Source: Dermanyssus gallinae (Eukaryota > Arthropoda > Arachnida > Mesostigmata > Dermanyssidae). From it: 64,000 bases of DNA. A model generated the notes under the pieces. That model did no database searches. It was given only the letters and a program-made list of their open reading frames with translations, and had not been told where the DNA came from. Position numbers and translations under genes: made by a program. The stretch covers positions 677,501 through 741,500 of the forward strand of contig QVRM01006598.1 in the NCBI GenBank assembly GCA_003439945.1. Reading direction: 5' to 3'. The first letter of the stretch is position 1. The number at the start of each line of letters is the position of its first letter. Shown here in pieces: positions 50,256 to 60,677 of this stretch.

Positions 50256-51897
50256 CTCGCTTCCATATTGTCGGCCAGTTTCTTCTCGTACTTTTGAAAA
50301 AAATGCACATACTTACTTATTTACTTATTTACTTATTACTGAAAGCAAAACCAGAGAGAACAGTCCGCATGGCTTCCCTTACAAGGCGCCTCACTAAAGA
50401 ATACAGTATTGTTCTGGTTCTATAGATTTGGAAGATGACACCTATACAAAAATTGTGCTAAAATCGCCAGCCGTTATCTTCCCAATAAGCGCACATCACG
50501 AATTATTCCCAACAATCACATAACACGAAATGCAAATACCTATTTTGGACGGTTACACTCTACAGAGCTGCAAACAGTTCGTTCACGAAGGCTTTACATA
50601 TCCTGTACCGGGACCGTAGATAAGGAAATGTGTGCCGACATGGGGCAGGCTTTTTCTAGAGGACGGGCTAGCTAAGACACTAACAGGGAAGATAAAAATG
50701 GTAAATACGAGGAAGTTGTCTAGACGAGAGGGTAAAGAAAGACATTCTCACCTGGAAGCCGGAGTATAACCACTCAGTAAATAATAGCGAAAATGTTTGC
50801 CGAATTATTACTATTAGCAATAATTTTCAAAAACGTATGAACCGTGTTACGGCTATGTAGCGAACTTTGGATACGGATAAGACAAATTAGGCACTCGATT
50901 TGATTTTCACGGTGCGATCATAAATAATATTGTAAGGCGTGTACAGAACAGTACATACGCGGCGGTTGTCTCTATCATATCTTCAGCCGTGTTACGGAAC
51001 TAGAGCTAGTTAGTAAGAGTGTTTAAAGGGAATTTATTCCAATATTGGAAACATTAGGTAATGCGGGAAAATCATCCTACTGGAAGCGTATACAGTAAAA
51101 TTATTGTAACGAGTCTGTTCAGTATAAGCTTCCGACTCCAGCACTACTGGTCGTCCCGTAAATTTGAGCAGAATTATGTTCACAGAGGGCGCTGATTTAG
51201 GAAGAGAGTTAATAATAAATAAACGTTAGTAGTTATATGGAAGCGATTACCTAAATCTTTCTCCAGGGTTGGCTTAGAGATCGAAAATCGTTTCAAATGA
51301 CGCAAAGATCAAGCAAAACGTTCCGAAATTGGCAAGCAAAGGTATGCTCAAGATACTTGAATACAACTATTACCGTTATACTTCCGACTTGATTAAGGCT
51401 TAACACAATAGAGCTATGTACTTTATCTTGAATACTCTTTACACTAACTAACATTTATGTTGCCACCACTTATGGCAATATTTGCAAAATTTAGAGAAAA
51501 GCCTTCTCGTGGGTTTCTCGCATTAATCCACTAAACAATAGTTTGCCTATTGTAACTTAGCCGTTGAACATGATATGCTTTGGTTGAGAAGATGGTATAT
51601 ACATGCGTAGCCGCACTGCTATCAGTTTAACTGTCCACCACTGAAAACGTTTCTAATCGAGCGAACCCTGGGAGCACCTCAAAACAGCTTTTTAAAATTT
51701 CCCTTGCGGCGTCTTTCGTAGACAAACGTATTTTTAGCTTATTCTGTTTTATTAGTAGAGCTGCACATGCTGATACGTGCTGATATACAGAACCCGTGGG
51801 TGAATTGACACTAAGTAACTTTCTATGGTTTTCACAATAAGTGTAATGATCAAAACTGACCGAAATAGTATATTATTATTACATTATTCGATTTTAG
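49960..51897. other. Spacer, nothing recognised
   Basis: (TA)n at 50217-50253; TTACTTA repeats at 50312-50338. Otherwise featureless. Confidence 0.45.
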
Positions 51898-52126
51898 GTT
51901 TACAGGGATATGTGATTGGCTCATCATACACTCTATTTTACGCGTGTTGTTGGCGGCCAAATGTTCTAAAAAAAACAAGGAATCGTCAGATTTGTGATCG
52001 GCGTTGCGGCCGTAGGCGCAGGCCGTTGTCGCAGCGGTTCGTGGTTTTGTCAAGCAATCAAGGCAAGTATCTCTACCAGATACAACGAAGATTGCTGCTA
52101 CGCTACGCTGACACGATAGTCAGAAG
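51898..52126 (+). CDS. Possible internal exon, unrecognised
   Basis: After ATTCGATTTTAG (acceptor-like; a second AG at 51905) one frame stays open to CAGAAG|GTGAGAG. The peptide is Arg-rich (CDRRCGRRRRPLSQRFVV, then YLYQIQRRLLLRY). Starting at 51898 it would take two bases from the previous exon, the phase left by 34069-34154. That match has a one-in-three chance of being accidental. No domain. Confidence 0.15.
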
Positions 52127-52439
52127 GTGAGAGTGAGTTATTAAGTTAAGCTTCTGTAAGCTCAGAAATACACACCTAGCAGATGGACACTCAATACAAG
52201 TGAAGGAAACCAACCTAAGGGCAACACGAACATAGTGGTCAGCCAGCCAGGAAAATAGGAGATAGGGGTTCTCCCTCTTCCTTCAGTCTATTTATCGAGT
52301 TATTTCAGCACGAAGCACTTGCACACAGGCAGGTCAGACAGTTTAAATTACGTCGAAATCTAAATTATGTTCCACTTTCTGACAAAATGTATACCATTAT
52401 TCTATCATAGATAGTTTAAAAACCTTGTCAGGGCCCTAC

Positions 52440-52725
52440 GTATATGTGCGCGGATTCTGCTTACCTCGCTGCACTATCATATTAACGGCGCAAAATCAGA
52501 CTTTTTGCTACTTCCCATCCTTTTGAAAAATTAGGTGATCTGGCTGACTACGACTTAGGTTATTGAACGGTTCACGCCGTAAATTAAGGCGAAAAAGCAC
52601 TTTACCTTTGGGTTTCTTTACAGTCAATTTTCCTATTAAGTAATTTTGCAATTAATCAAATAGATGATTATCGGGTGTTGCCGGGTTGGAGGAGCATGGT
52701 GGCTCAATAAGACCCTAATATAGCT
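52440..52725 (+). pseudogene. Decayed mariner transposase, C-terminal part
   Basis: One frame with two stops reads CADSAYLAALSY, then RKIRLFATSHPFEKLGDLAD(YDLGY), then IDDYRVLPGWRSMVAQ. This follows the mariner C-terminal order: HDNA.PH.A, then HPPYSPDLAPSDYHLF, then FY..GI..LP.RW.KVV. The spacing between the Asp-like positions is about 31 residues, against 34 in the family. Weak at each point, but the order and spacing are consistent. Confidence 0.5.
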
Positions 52726-52911
52726 CTTGTTTTTTGAAATTGCAAGCCTGCCTACTCGAATTGTTCTGCTTAGTGTGCTTAAGATTTTGCTTTTGTTTGC
52801 TCACAACGTCCCCTTCTAACAGTGAAGTTCTTCCATATATTTTTTGGCGAGATTGAAATCCTTACTTTGGAACTTTTGGTATCGTAATAGGTAGGTCCTG
52901 ATGGTATGGCT

Positions 52912-52933
52912 AATATATATATAAATATAATAT

Positions 52934-53015
<82 letters not shown>
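52912..53015. repeat. (TA)n array between two mariner relics
   Basis: About 100 bp, with several AATATATA slips. Confidence 0.95.
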
Positions 53016-53017
<2 letters not shown>

Positions 53018-53330
53018 AACATACAGGTTTGCTCTATTGCTAGCTTGTGCGGTAGCCACTTTACTTTAGTTTGTTTAATATATAAATGTTGATGCAAGAT
53101 TTTATGAACTGCACCATGCTAATGCCCACGACCTCTGCTATTTCGTGCAACCTTTAATCGGCGGTCACACGTTTGTAAAGTTCTGGCACAGTTTTCTCAT
53201 CCGAATCTGAGCCTTTGAGCCTACGAATGAATAAATGTTTGGTCATCACACACTACTCGTTTTGTTTCTTTGTCACTGGAGGGTCTGACGTGCCACACTT
53301 CCGACCAAACACAATTCAAGGCTAATTCAC
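53016..53330 (-). pseudogene. Decayed mariner transposase, N-terminal part
   Basis: On minus, VPELYKRVTAD(stop)RLHEIAEVVGISMVQF gives the second helix-turn-helix (family: R.T..EIAE.VGIS.GSV). After a one-base shift, VHKILHQHLYIKQTKVKWLP and HKLAIEQ follow (family: VH.ILH.DL...K...RWVPH.L..EQ). The (TA)n array at 52912-53015 cuts the element at that point and no catalytic part can be read beyond it. Confidence 0.7.
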
Positions 53331-53421
53331 ATTATATACGTTTTGGCTACCCCTGATGGCCCTTTTCGGCGCCGTAGTCAACGTGAGCTTTCGCGAGCTT
53401 GAAATTGTAGATAAGCATTTC

Positions 53422-53459
<38 letters not shown>

Positions 53460-54500
53460 GCGTGAATTGCAAATCTTCCCGAACAACAATCCTAGATGAA
53501 CCCCAACGACAAAAAAGCATTAGTGCAATGAGCGAGTATCGTAACCGTAAGTCACTGTAACAACAATGGTTTCTTCAATTTCTTCATTTAGTGTTGCATC
53601 TCATTTACTCTCATTACACTCAGTTGCATTTAGTATTCCATTTCGACATGTGAAGTTTAAAATTTAACCAAACACGTAAAAATGGCGGAGGTTATATGAA
53701 AAACATTACTTTTCTGCATACCGCCGCAGTGCAGCAATAAAATTGTCTTTTGCGAGTATATATATATATATATATATATATACATACGCATAAAAATATA
53801 CATGCGTGTGCGTAAGAAAAAAAGACACACAATTTTGTGCAATTCACCGCCAAAATACTTATGTCACACTGCGGTCGGAAGTAGTTGAATGGCGAACGGC
53901 CCGGCCTTCGCATTTGGCTGTTACACGATCGCCGGCTCCCGGCCGCGAAAATGATTACCGCGTCAAGACTGGTGACCTTAGCAACACCATCCAGCAGCAG
54001 CAGCAGCAAGTTGACCAGGAAGCAAAGCCACCGAGTAGTCGAGACATCAGCATGAAGAGATGACAAAAGCACGAAAAGCGGCCGTCGGGCATACCACTCC
54101 TATTCAACTCATGAGCCAAGTTCGTAGCTCTATGCATTGCTACGTATTGTCTGCTGTGTATGTGCGCCAGAAACTACCACCAAAACGCGCTTTTTCGTGT
54201 CTGTCGCACGTCGCAATTTATTCGAGCTAATCGGCACGATTTTTTACGTGATCTGAATGCCGATTTCCGCGTGCGAAGCACCAGCGCACAGGATCTAATA
54301 TCATCATCATCATCTCGCCGGGCCATTTGATTGGCCGACCCGGTTGTAGGCATGCACTACTGTGGTAGACCTAGCCTATGTTGCTCTTTTATTACTACAA
54401 CTAAGTAAAGTTTTCGGGCTGACCCTCAGCCAAGATTTAACGTCCACGGAACTGTTTTTCACATTGCTTCATAGACGGACCCTAAAAATACAAATCAGTG
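53331..54500. other. Spacer
   Basis: (TA)n at 53424-53457 and 53757-53783; (CAG)6 at 53991-54008. A plus frame across the CAG run (ending near 54061) reads Gln-rich then QEAKPPSSRDISMKR, but no splice or start signal supports it. Confidence 0.4.
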
Positions 54501-54504
54501 CAAC

Positions 54505-54579
54505 GGTGGGGCTCGAACCCGCGCACCTGCTATGTGTCTCCTCCGGTTGCGAGGCGCAGACTTAAGCCACCACGCCACC
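54505..54579 (-). mobile_element. tRNA-like unit, probably SINE head
   Basis: The 75 bases read on minus start GGTGGCGTGGTGGCTTAAG (A box TGGCGTGGTGG) and end GGGTTCGAGCCCCACC (B box GGTTCGAGCCC). The 5' GGTGG pairs with the 3' CCACC as an acceptor stem. CCTC-GCAACCG-GAGG forms a short anticodon-like arm with a 7-base loop, but the base before the anticodon is C rather than T. There is an over-long variable region. A SINE head or tRNA pseudogene is likelier than a functional tRNA. Confidence 0.5.
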
Positions 54580-54589
54580 GGGTTCGACC

Positions 54590-54625
54590 TTTTATTACTA
54601 CTACTACTACTACTACTACTACTAT
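54590..54625. repeat. ACT/TTA triplet run
   Basis: (ACT)n after TTTATT, beside the tRNA-like unit. Confidence 0.85.
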
Positions 54626-55365
54626 AATTCAGACTGCACATTATTAAGCATCGACAAGTTAATGACAATGTTTCAGAAATTGTTTATTAATAACGGTTTC
54701 TAGCCTGAGCCGGCGTCTCACATACGCAGGTGCGCGCGATCATCTTTGCCCCGATATGATAGCCGATCATTACCCACCTCGGCGTTTGACCTATCTGTAT
54801 TACAGAACGTACGCAGCTCAAGGATAAAAAATACATTCTCAATTTGGACGCTCGAGGCATTTAAAAAACATTATGAGATATCTTCGTCATAATAGCTTTT
54901 ACTTTTATGGCGCTGACTGGCCATTTCTATGATCAAACTAAATCGAAGGACTGGTAAAGATATATCACGGGAGAGCCGACCGACACGTGCTAAATACCCT
55001 CCCAGCTATTATGTAATTAATTGTCAACATTCTTAAGCAGCAATGAGGATTCTGGTGCTCGACTGTATCGCTCTATGCAGAGTCTCTAGCAGCTGTTCCA
55101 ATGATCTCTTCTTGTTTCCACTTTTCGCAATGCAGATTAATCATACGATTGATATTCAAGAGACGGTCGAAGTTTCACACCATATATCGGCCAATATAAA
55201 CGTGTCAACTGGAGTTCGACTGCACGATGCCTGATCGTCGTGCGAAAAATATATATATATATATATATAAGATCAGCTTTGACGTCACGACATAATGCAC
55301 TACCGCTAACTGTAAACACATCTATACTATATATATATATATATATATAATGTAAGCAATTTCGT

Positions 55366-55427
<62 letters not shown>

Positions 55428-55689
55428 TGCAATTGTGTGCACACTAATTGAGCGATAGTACACAAAAAAAACTCCCGTGCAAAACAAAATAAAGGATCTG
55501 CGATGAACTGCTTGCGTTTTAGTGAATATTGCGTACCTTCTGTCTGTAAAGTGTTGTAGGCTATACATAGGTCCACAGCATAGCAAAACAAGCACCTGAG
55601 CATGTTGCGAGCGAAGGACTCTTAAAACTTCCCAAAACTTACTTAGGGATTTGTAGCGTTCGGATGTGACCGTCACGGGGTTGCATCCT
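54626..55689. other. Spacer with (TA)n
   Basis: Arrays at 55247-55269, 55329-55350 and 55368-55425. The 194-codon minus ORF over them is an artefact. Confidence 0.5.
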
Positions 55690-55880
55690 AGACTACCTGT
55701 GAAGGTTATCTGGAATGGCAATACTCACATGCGCCGCGGTTCGAACGGTTCATTTGGAAGCAGTCGAGGACATCACAGCGGAGGCCTGTTTGTCAGCAAT
55801 CCAGAGGTTCATGACACAAATGGGGATGCCAGCGACTTCTTTAGCGTTCTGTTTAACGTGTACTCGGCATTTGCTTAGTC
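55690..55880 (+). pseudogene. BEL/Pao-like integrase fragment
   Basis: The frame from 55715 reads AILTCAAVRTVHLEAVEDIT and then SAIQRFMTQMGMP, closely following the integrase core of BEL/Pao LTR retrotransposons (TCA.TRA.HLE...D...F..ALRRF...RG.P). A neighbouring frame then gives DFFSVLFNVYSAFA, where SDNGTNF with the second catalytic Asp is expected, so a frameshift and loss are likely. Integrase joins element DNA to the host chromosome. Only this ~190-bp scrap is seen, with no LTR and no reverse transcriptase nearby. A (TA)n array follows at 55920. Confidence 0.65.
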
Positions 55881-56639
55881 CGGCGGTGACCGGGGCAGGG
55901 TCCGACAGTGTGATGTGTGTATATATATATATATTTATATGTAGTTGTATTTGAGGCTACTATCTCACATAAATGAGGGTTTACCGAGTAAAAGAGTAAA
56001 ATCGTGCAACATTAGAAGTAGATGTCCATTGAAAGCAACGAACTATTTAAGTGACTTACTTGAAGTTAAACGGCGTTCCAATGAGATTCTTGGTCAGCTT
56101 GGTCCCATGAAGCGACTTCCGCCGCTCGCGCGAGTTTAACGTCTGCAACCGAGAAAAACATCAACACGTCAAACTCAGTCGCATCAGTAGCAGACTTCAA
56201 AGACAAATACTACGCCCAAAATGAAGTGCTTATTTTGGACGGCGGAGACTTATTTCGGTGAGAGGCGAATTAAGATAAAAAAAATGTCTTTAATCAACTG
56301 GGGAGGGAGTTTTCTTCTTTCTGTCCACTTCGTTTGTAGGCTTGTGGGGCGTGCTATGAATGCTCATCCTACAAAAAAAAACTTGTTTTAACAGACTTAA
56401 TATGCTAATGGCATCGATTTCGGCGTCAAAGCCATTTGGTAATTACATACTACACTGAAACTGCTGAGGCCTATCGGTATATTACCACCGTATAAATATT
56501 AGTTTGTGGTCAAACGTACCAGCCGAAAATAATTCGAGAAGTTTTGTAGAGGAAACGTAAACTTTAACCATCTTAGAATACCCAAAAGACTTCTGGAACT
56601 AAGGAAAATGTTGTTCTAAACCTGATGATATAACGCAAT
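55881..56639. other. Spacer
   Basis: No gene recognised. Confidence 0.45.
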
Positions 56640-57530
56640 AGATGCCATTCGCAATTGTTTGGAAGAATCTGGGGTCGGCCAAACAGTTGTTAGAGTGTTC
56701 AACAAATTTGAATTCTTGTTTCAGTTGCACAAATGGGTTCCCACATACTGAGCGTCACCAGCAAATTGCAACGCTTCTTCGTGTGCATTTTAGTGCGCGC
56801 TGGCTATCGCCAAGTTTAGTTTTTGGATTGTTTCTGTGTAAAAACATGGCGTTTCTGTAAGAATTGCATGTACGAAAAAAATTCTGGAGATGCGGGAAAG
56901 TCCTTGCATTCACGTAAGACATTCACTTCAAGAAAACGATTTTTGTCGTTGGTAAGCTGTCAAAAACATTATCATTAATTTGAAACTTGTGGAAAATAGA
57001 CAACCATAAGGAATCTTTACGACCGTTTACTGCTAATAACCCTGACAATTTTAAAATACATTGATCCGCGCATCTGTAATGGCTGGGGTGGGAATTCATT
57101 AAGCACCTTACATATTTCCTGAAACTTTTCACATAAAGGCTATTACTTATTTATGTATATATTAGGGGGGGGGGGGGATTTTTAGAATGACCTTCTATCC
57201 ATGCTGCCACATGCTCCAAGGCTTCATTAGCGGCGTACTCTACATAAGGCTACCATCTTATGGACACCCGCCCGTAAGTCCAGCAGTTCTAGGGCTCCAT
57301 AGTGTACTAGCCAGGCTCAAGTGGGAGCAATTTGAGCATTTGCCTCACAGCCCGAGCATCTCGACCTGCGACTTCAATCAGTCGGGTCCTCTAAAACAAC
57401 ATTCTAAAGAAAGGCCGTTTCCACACGCATGGTGAACTGAAGGACACCGCAAAGGACTTGCTCTTGTCACAATCGCAATCAATTTGGGAACAGGGAATTC
57501 ATTAGCTCATAAAATAATGGAACCGCCTTA
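56640..57530 (+). pseudogene. Decayed mariner transposase
   Basis: Ordered fragments in shifting frames. They are LHKWVP at 56727 and then ERHQQIATLL (family: WVPH.L.ERH...R), KNMAFL(stop)ELHVRKKFW with G.V......DIHFKKTIFVV near 56840-56950 (strand after the first Asp), ARLKWEQFEHLPHSPSISTCD at 57309-57375 (family: W....HPPYSPDLSPCD, third Asp kept), GPLKQHSKERPF, and after a shift at about 57431 GELKDTAKDLLLSQSQSIW and EQGIH (C-terminus). About 250 bp between 56950 and 57200 cannot be read. It is dead and of a different subgroup from the 61-kb copy. Confidence 0.75.
57164..57178. repeat. G-run
   Basis: Fourteen to fifteen G in a row inside the mariner relic. Confidence 0.9.
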
Positions 57531-58196
57531 TGTAAGGTTGAATCTCGTATGATGATGATGATGATGATAAAAAAATATCTTTTAATTTTGTTTAAATAAA
57601 TACTTTAATTATACCAACAGTATCGCTTGTTTTTTTTGACTATGTAAACACCTCTTATACTGGTATGTTGTAAAAATAGCATGGCCGCACGTAGGCGATA
57701 CGGTCGACATAGCAATCGAAATTCGCTGAAAGGATGCTCGTGTTGTCTAGCATTGACTTCAAAAAAATCAAACGGCGAGACCTCATCAGCGCAACATTCG
57801 ACACCTGTTTGAGGCAATCGAACATGCTTATCAAAGACACACATTCAAATTTATGTGAATGTATATAAGAAATTCTCTAAGTAGCTAGCCGCCTTGAAGC
57901 CCTACCTCATCAGGTAGATAGTAAAACGAATAGGTGTGAAGTTAAACTTTCTATCCGTGACGACACGTCCATAAACAAACGTACTTATCACTTCGGGATG
58001 GACGGTTTTTTGTTCGTGGTCGGTTCGCGATACACATTTGTTTTCCTAGATGAGCGTTTGCGCTTCTAACCCGTAGCCGCAGTCGGCCATCGGGCTACTG
58101 GCGAACGTCTGCATTCAATGCAGAGTTGAAACTTCGAGGCAACCCATAGACGTTACCGCCACCGATGCCGACCTCACCGCTCCAACAGTTGTGACC

Positions 58197-58198
<2 letters not shown>
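57531..58198. other. Spacer
   Basis: (ATG)6 at 57549-57568. No gene recognised. Confidence 0.45.
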
Positions 58199-58258
<60 letters not shown>

Positions 58259-58310
58259 AGCAAAATATACATTTGTGATGTAAGAACATGTGCACAGCCC
58301 GCTCGGGGCA
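58199..58310. repeat. (TA)n-(GT)n plus dispersed repeat
   Basis: (TA)24 and (GT)6 lead into TAGCAAAATATACATTTGTG and GTGCACAGCCC, shared with 30474-30527. Confidence 0.85.
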
Positions 58311-58354
58311 TCACTCAAGGCGCTAGGTCTAGGCTTGGGCTGGTCCACCTGGCC

Positions 58355-58406
<52 letters not shown>

Positions 58407-58508
58407 GGTCCACCTGGCCAGATATATATATATATATATATATATATCTGGCCAGGTGGACCAGCCCAAGCCTAGACCTAGCGCCTTGAGTGATGCCCCG
58501 AGCGGGCT
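58296..58508. repeat. Perfect 65-bp-arm snapback palindrome around (TA)n
   Basis: 58296-58360 (AGCCCGCTCGGGGC...GGCCAGATAT) is repeated as an exact inverse at 58444-58508. The centre is (TA)n, a 23-base partial copy of the left arm in the same orientation (CTGGTCCACCTGGCCAGATA at about 58406), and (TA)n again. Another (TA)n follows at 58509-58532. Confidence 0.95.
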
Positions 58509-58954
58509 ATATATATATATATATATATATAGAAAGATGGCATGCAGGGATGCCTGCGAAGCTCTCTAGCTACACGCCCCGCAAAAACATAACCGATAAT
58601 TTTGTTATTGCGTCATACATCTAGATATAGGCATTATTTGGCTTCCACGATCATTCATTCGCTCAATAAAGTAACGGTCAATCAGATTTGAGCTCAAAAT
58701 ATGATGGTATCCGTATGTCGTTGTTCTGAAATAATGTTTTCAGCGACACAAAGCTCACAGCATTCGGCCCGATACCACATCTTCTACAAAGTCTATTCAG
58801 AAATCTTGACAGGAATCTGAACACCCTCAATCGTGTTTGCACAAACAACGCACTCTAGACGGGTGGGCTAGATAACTAAACATTTAGATAAGATCATTGA
58901 TATTTTTAAGCATAGCCCATCCTTCGTACTCAACGAAGGCTTGGAATCGCCGTG

Positions 58955-59165
58955 CAGCATATCTTCAATGAGACGCCGAGAGCCGGACACGTCGACATAT
59001 TTAGGATTTCCCAACACAGTCCTTATGTTGGGGCAGCATGGCCGCTGACTCTCAGCGGTATATGATTTATCATCTGATTCTCAATGAGCATCGCTCAGGG
59101 AAAATTCGACCAACATCGGAGATCGAGCCATGACTAGCGCACTAGTCGCCTCGAGAACGCCGCCA
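58955..59165 (-). mobile_element. Dispersed repeat, probable tRNA-derived SINE
   Basis: Homologous to 18505-18700. On minus it begins GCCGTGGCGGCGTTCTCGAG and GGCTCGATCTCC, which resemble A and B boxes about 40 bases apart, so a tRNA-derived head on the minus strand is likely. Confidence 0.5.
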
Positions 59166-59169
59166 CGGC

Positions 59170-60084
59170 GCATAACTGATTTATACAGACTAATAAACGC
59201 CTTTGGATCTTTAATAATGGAAAAACGGAGTGGCTGGTTTACAAGCACAGATTAATATTCTGCTGGATTTCTAATATGTGTAGGGGACAGTATGATCCGT
59301 CGATATTAACACAACTAGATCCCGCGTACCTTTCAAAAATGAATATAGAGACACTGGGTGATTGTTCTAAGCGCGCTCTTTGGGTTTTATATATATATAT
59401 ATCTCAAGAGTAATTTTTTTAAATAAAAGGACAGGTAAATTACATTCTAACTACGCAGTACAGGTAAGGCCAATGTGTTTTTACTCTTCCAATCACGAGC
59501 CATTTTTATACGCTATTTTCATATTATATTTACATGTTTGCTGCCCAGAAAGCGGCTGATATATATATGGCTGATTTAAAGAACATATTTTTTACTGTAC
59601 ACATAAATACACGTTCTGTAAAATACTACAAACATACTCCCAACCGAAACGCCTGTGATTACAGCTATGGCGCTGTTAGCCTCGGATTTCAGTATTGCAG
59701 ACACATGAGGCCTCATTAGGGGCTCATAAAAGAATACGGTTTTGCCAGTCGATTACAAAACAACGATCAACTGTTGTGTAGCTGCAGACCTTTTTTGCAT
59801 AAAGACGAATTAAACGCCTCTTTATCGCTTCTAGCTTTGCAAATTGAAAACAAATCTGGGTGCCACTGGTAAACGCCATCAAGCCGCGGATTTCTGCAGA
59901 AGGACATGGACTGTATCTGTGTACTGCCAACCAAAAGGCGTGGTCATCTGGTCGGTTTGCTGTACTAATTCCGCTATTGAGAGGACATAGAGAGAGAGAG
60001 AGAGAGAAATGACCCACAATATTTCATTAAATTCTGGCACTATTTACTACACAAAATACTACTTTCTAGTGGTGTACGTCAATA
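59170..60084. other. Spacer
   Basis: Short (TA)n at 59387-59402 and (GA)n at 59990-60007. No gene recognised. Confidence 0.45.
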
Positions 60085-60553
60085 GGCGTCGTCTTTGCGT
60101 ACCCGTTTGGCCATTTTCTCGTATGTTGGTGAATTCCCTATGGTGATTCTACTATACGCCTCCCCCTTCTTTCCTTCCCCTTTATTTTTGCAAGCTTTTT
60201 GGTGTACACTTGTTTGTCACGTAAGTATATATATATATATATAATATAGTATATATATATATTCAATTATGTTCATTTCAATATGAGTATATATATTTCA
60301 AAATTATGAGTCTATCTTTTACGCTTCCGCGAGAAATTGACGATATATAGTGGTTAGCAAAGAGTCGTCTTGCGTACCCGTTCATTGTGAGTGGTGATTC
60401 CTAGGTGATTTATGTCCCCTTTTCTTTTTTGCAACTTTTGGGGTGCATGTTTGTCAAGTATTATTACATTAGTAATTTCACTAAAATTGAGTATAATAAC
60501 TCAAATTCTTCTATCTTCTTCACGCTTCCGACGAGAGAAGTAGTGCAACGATT
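60085..60553. repeat. Diverged tandem duplication, two ~190-260-bp units
   Basis: Unit 1 (about 60085-60345) and unit 2 (about 60364-60553) share, in order, GTCGTCTT.GCGTACCCGTT, TGGTGATTC, TTTTTTGCAA-like, TGTTTGTCA.GTA, TTTCA, TATCTT and ACGCTTCCG.CGAGA. Unit 1 contains extra (TA)n at 60228-60262. Confidence 0.85.
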
Positions 60554-60623
60554 TTCGGTCCAGCGCTGTGCATTCCACTGCATGGTACTTGGCACACCTC
60601 ATATATATATATATATATATATA

Positions 60624-60657
60624 CGAGGTGTATTCAAAAAGTATCGCGACTTTTGTG
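60624..60657 (-). repeat. Mariner terminal inverted repeat (3' end)
   Basis: Begins CGAGGTGTATTCAAAAAGTA, the usual start of mariner-family ends. It lies 20 bp before the stop codon of the transposase. CACACCTC at 60593-60600, across the (TA)n, is an inverted match to its first bases. Confidence 0.85.
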
Positions 60658-60677
60658 TTTTTTCAAAAATTATTCAT

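Noticed and set aside
54505..54579. Functional tRNA gene on minus
   Set aside because: The anticodon loop lacks the conserved T before the anticodon, stems are incomplete and the variable region is over-long.
55137..55721. 194-codon minus-strand ORF
   Set aside because: Two long Ile-Tyr stretches from TA arrays; no motif in the rest.
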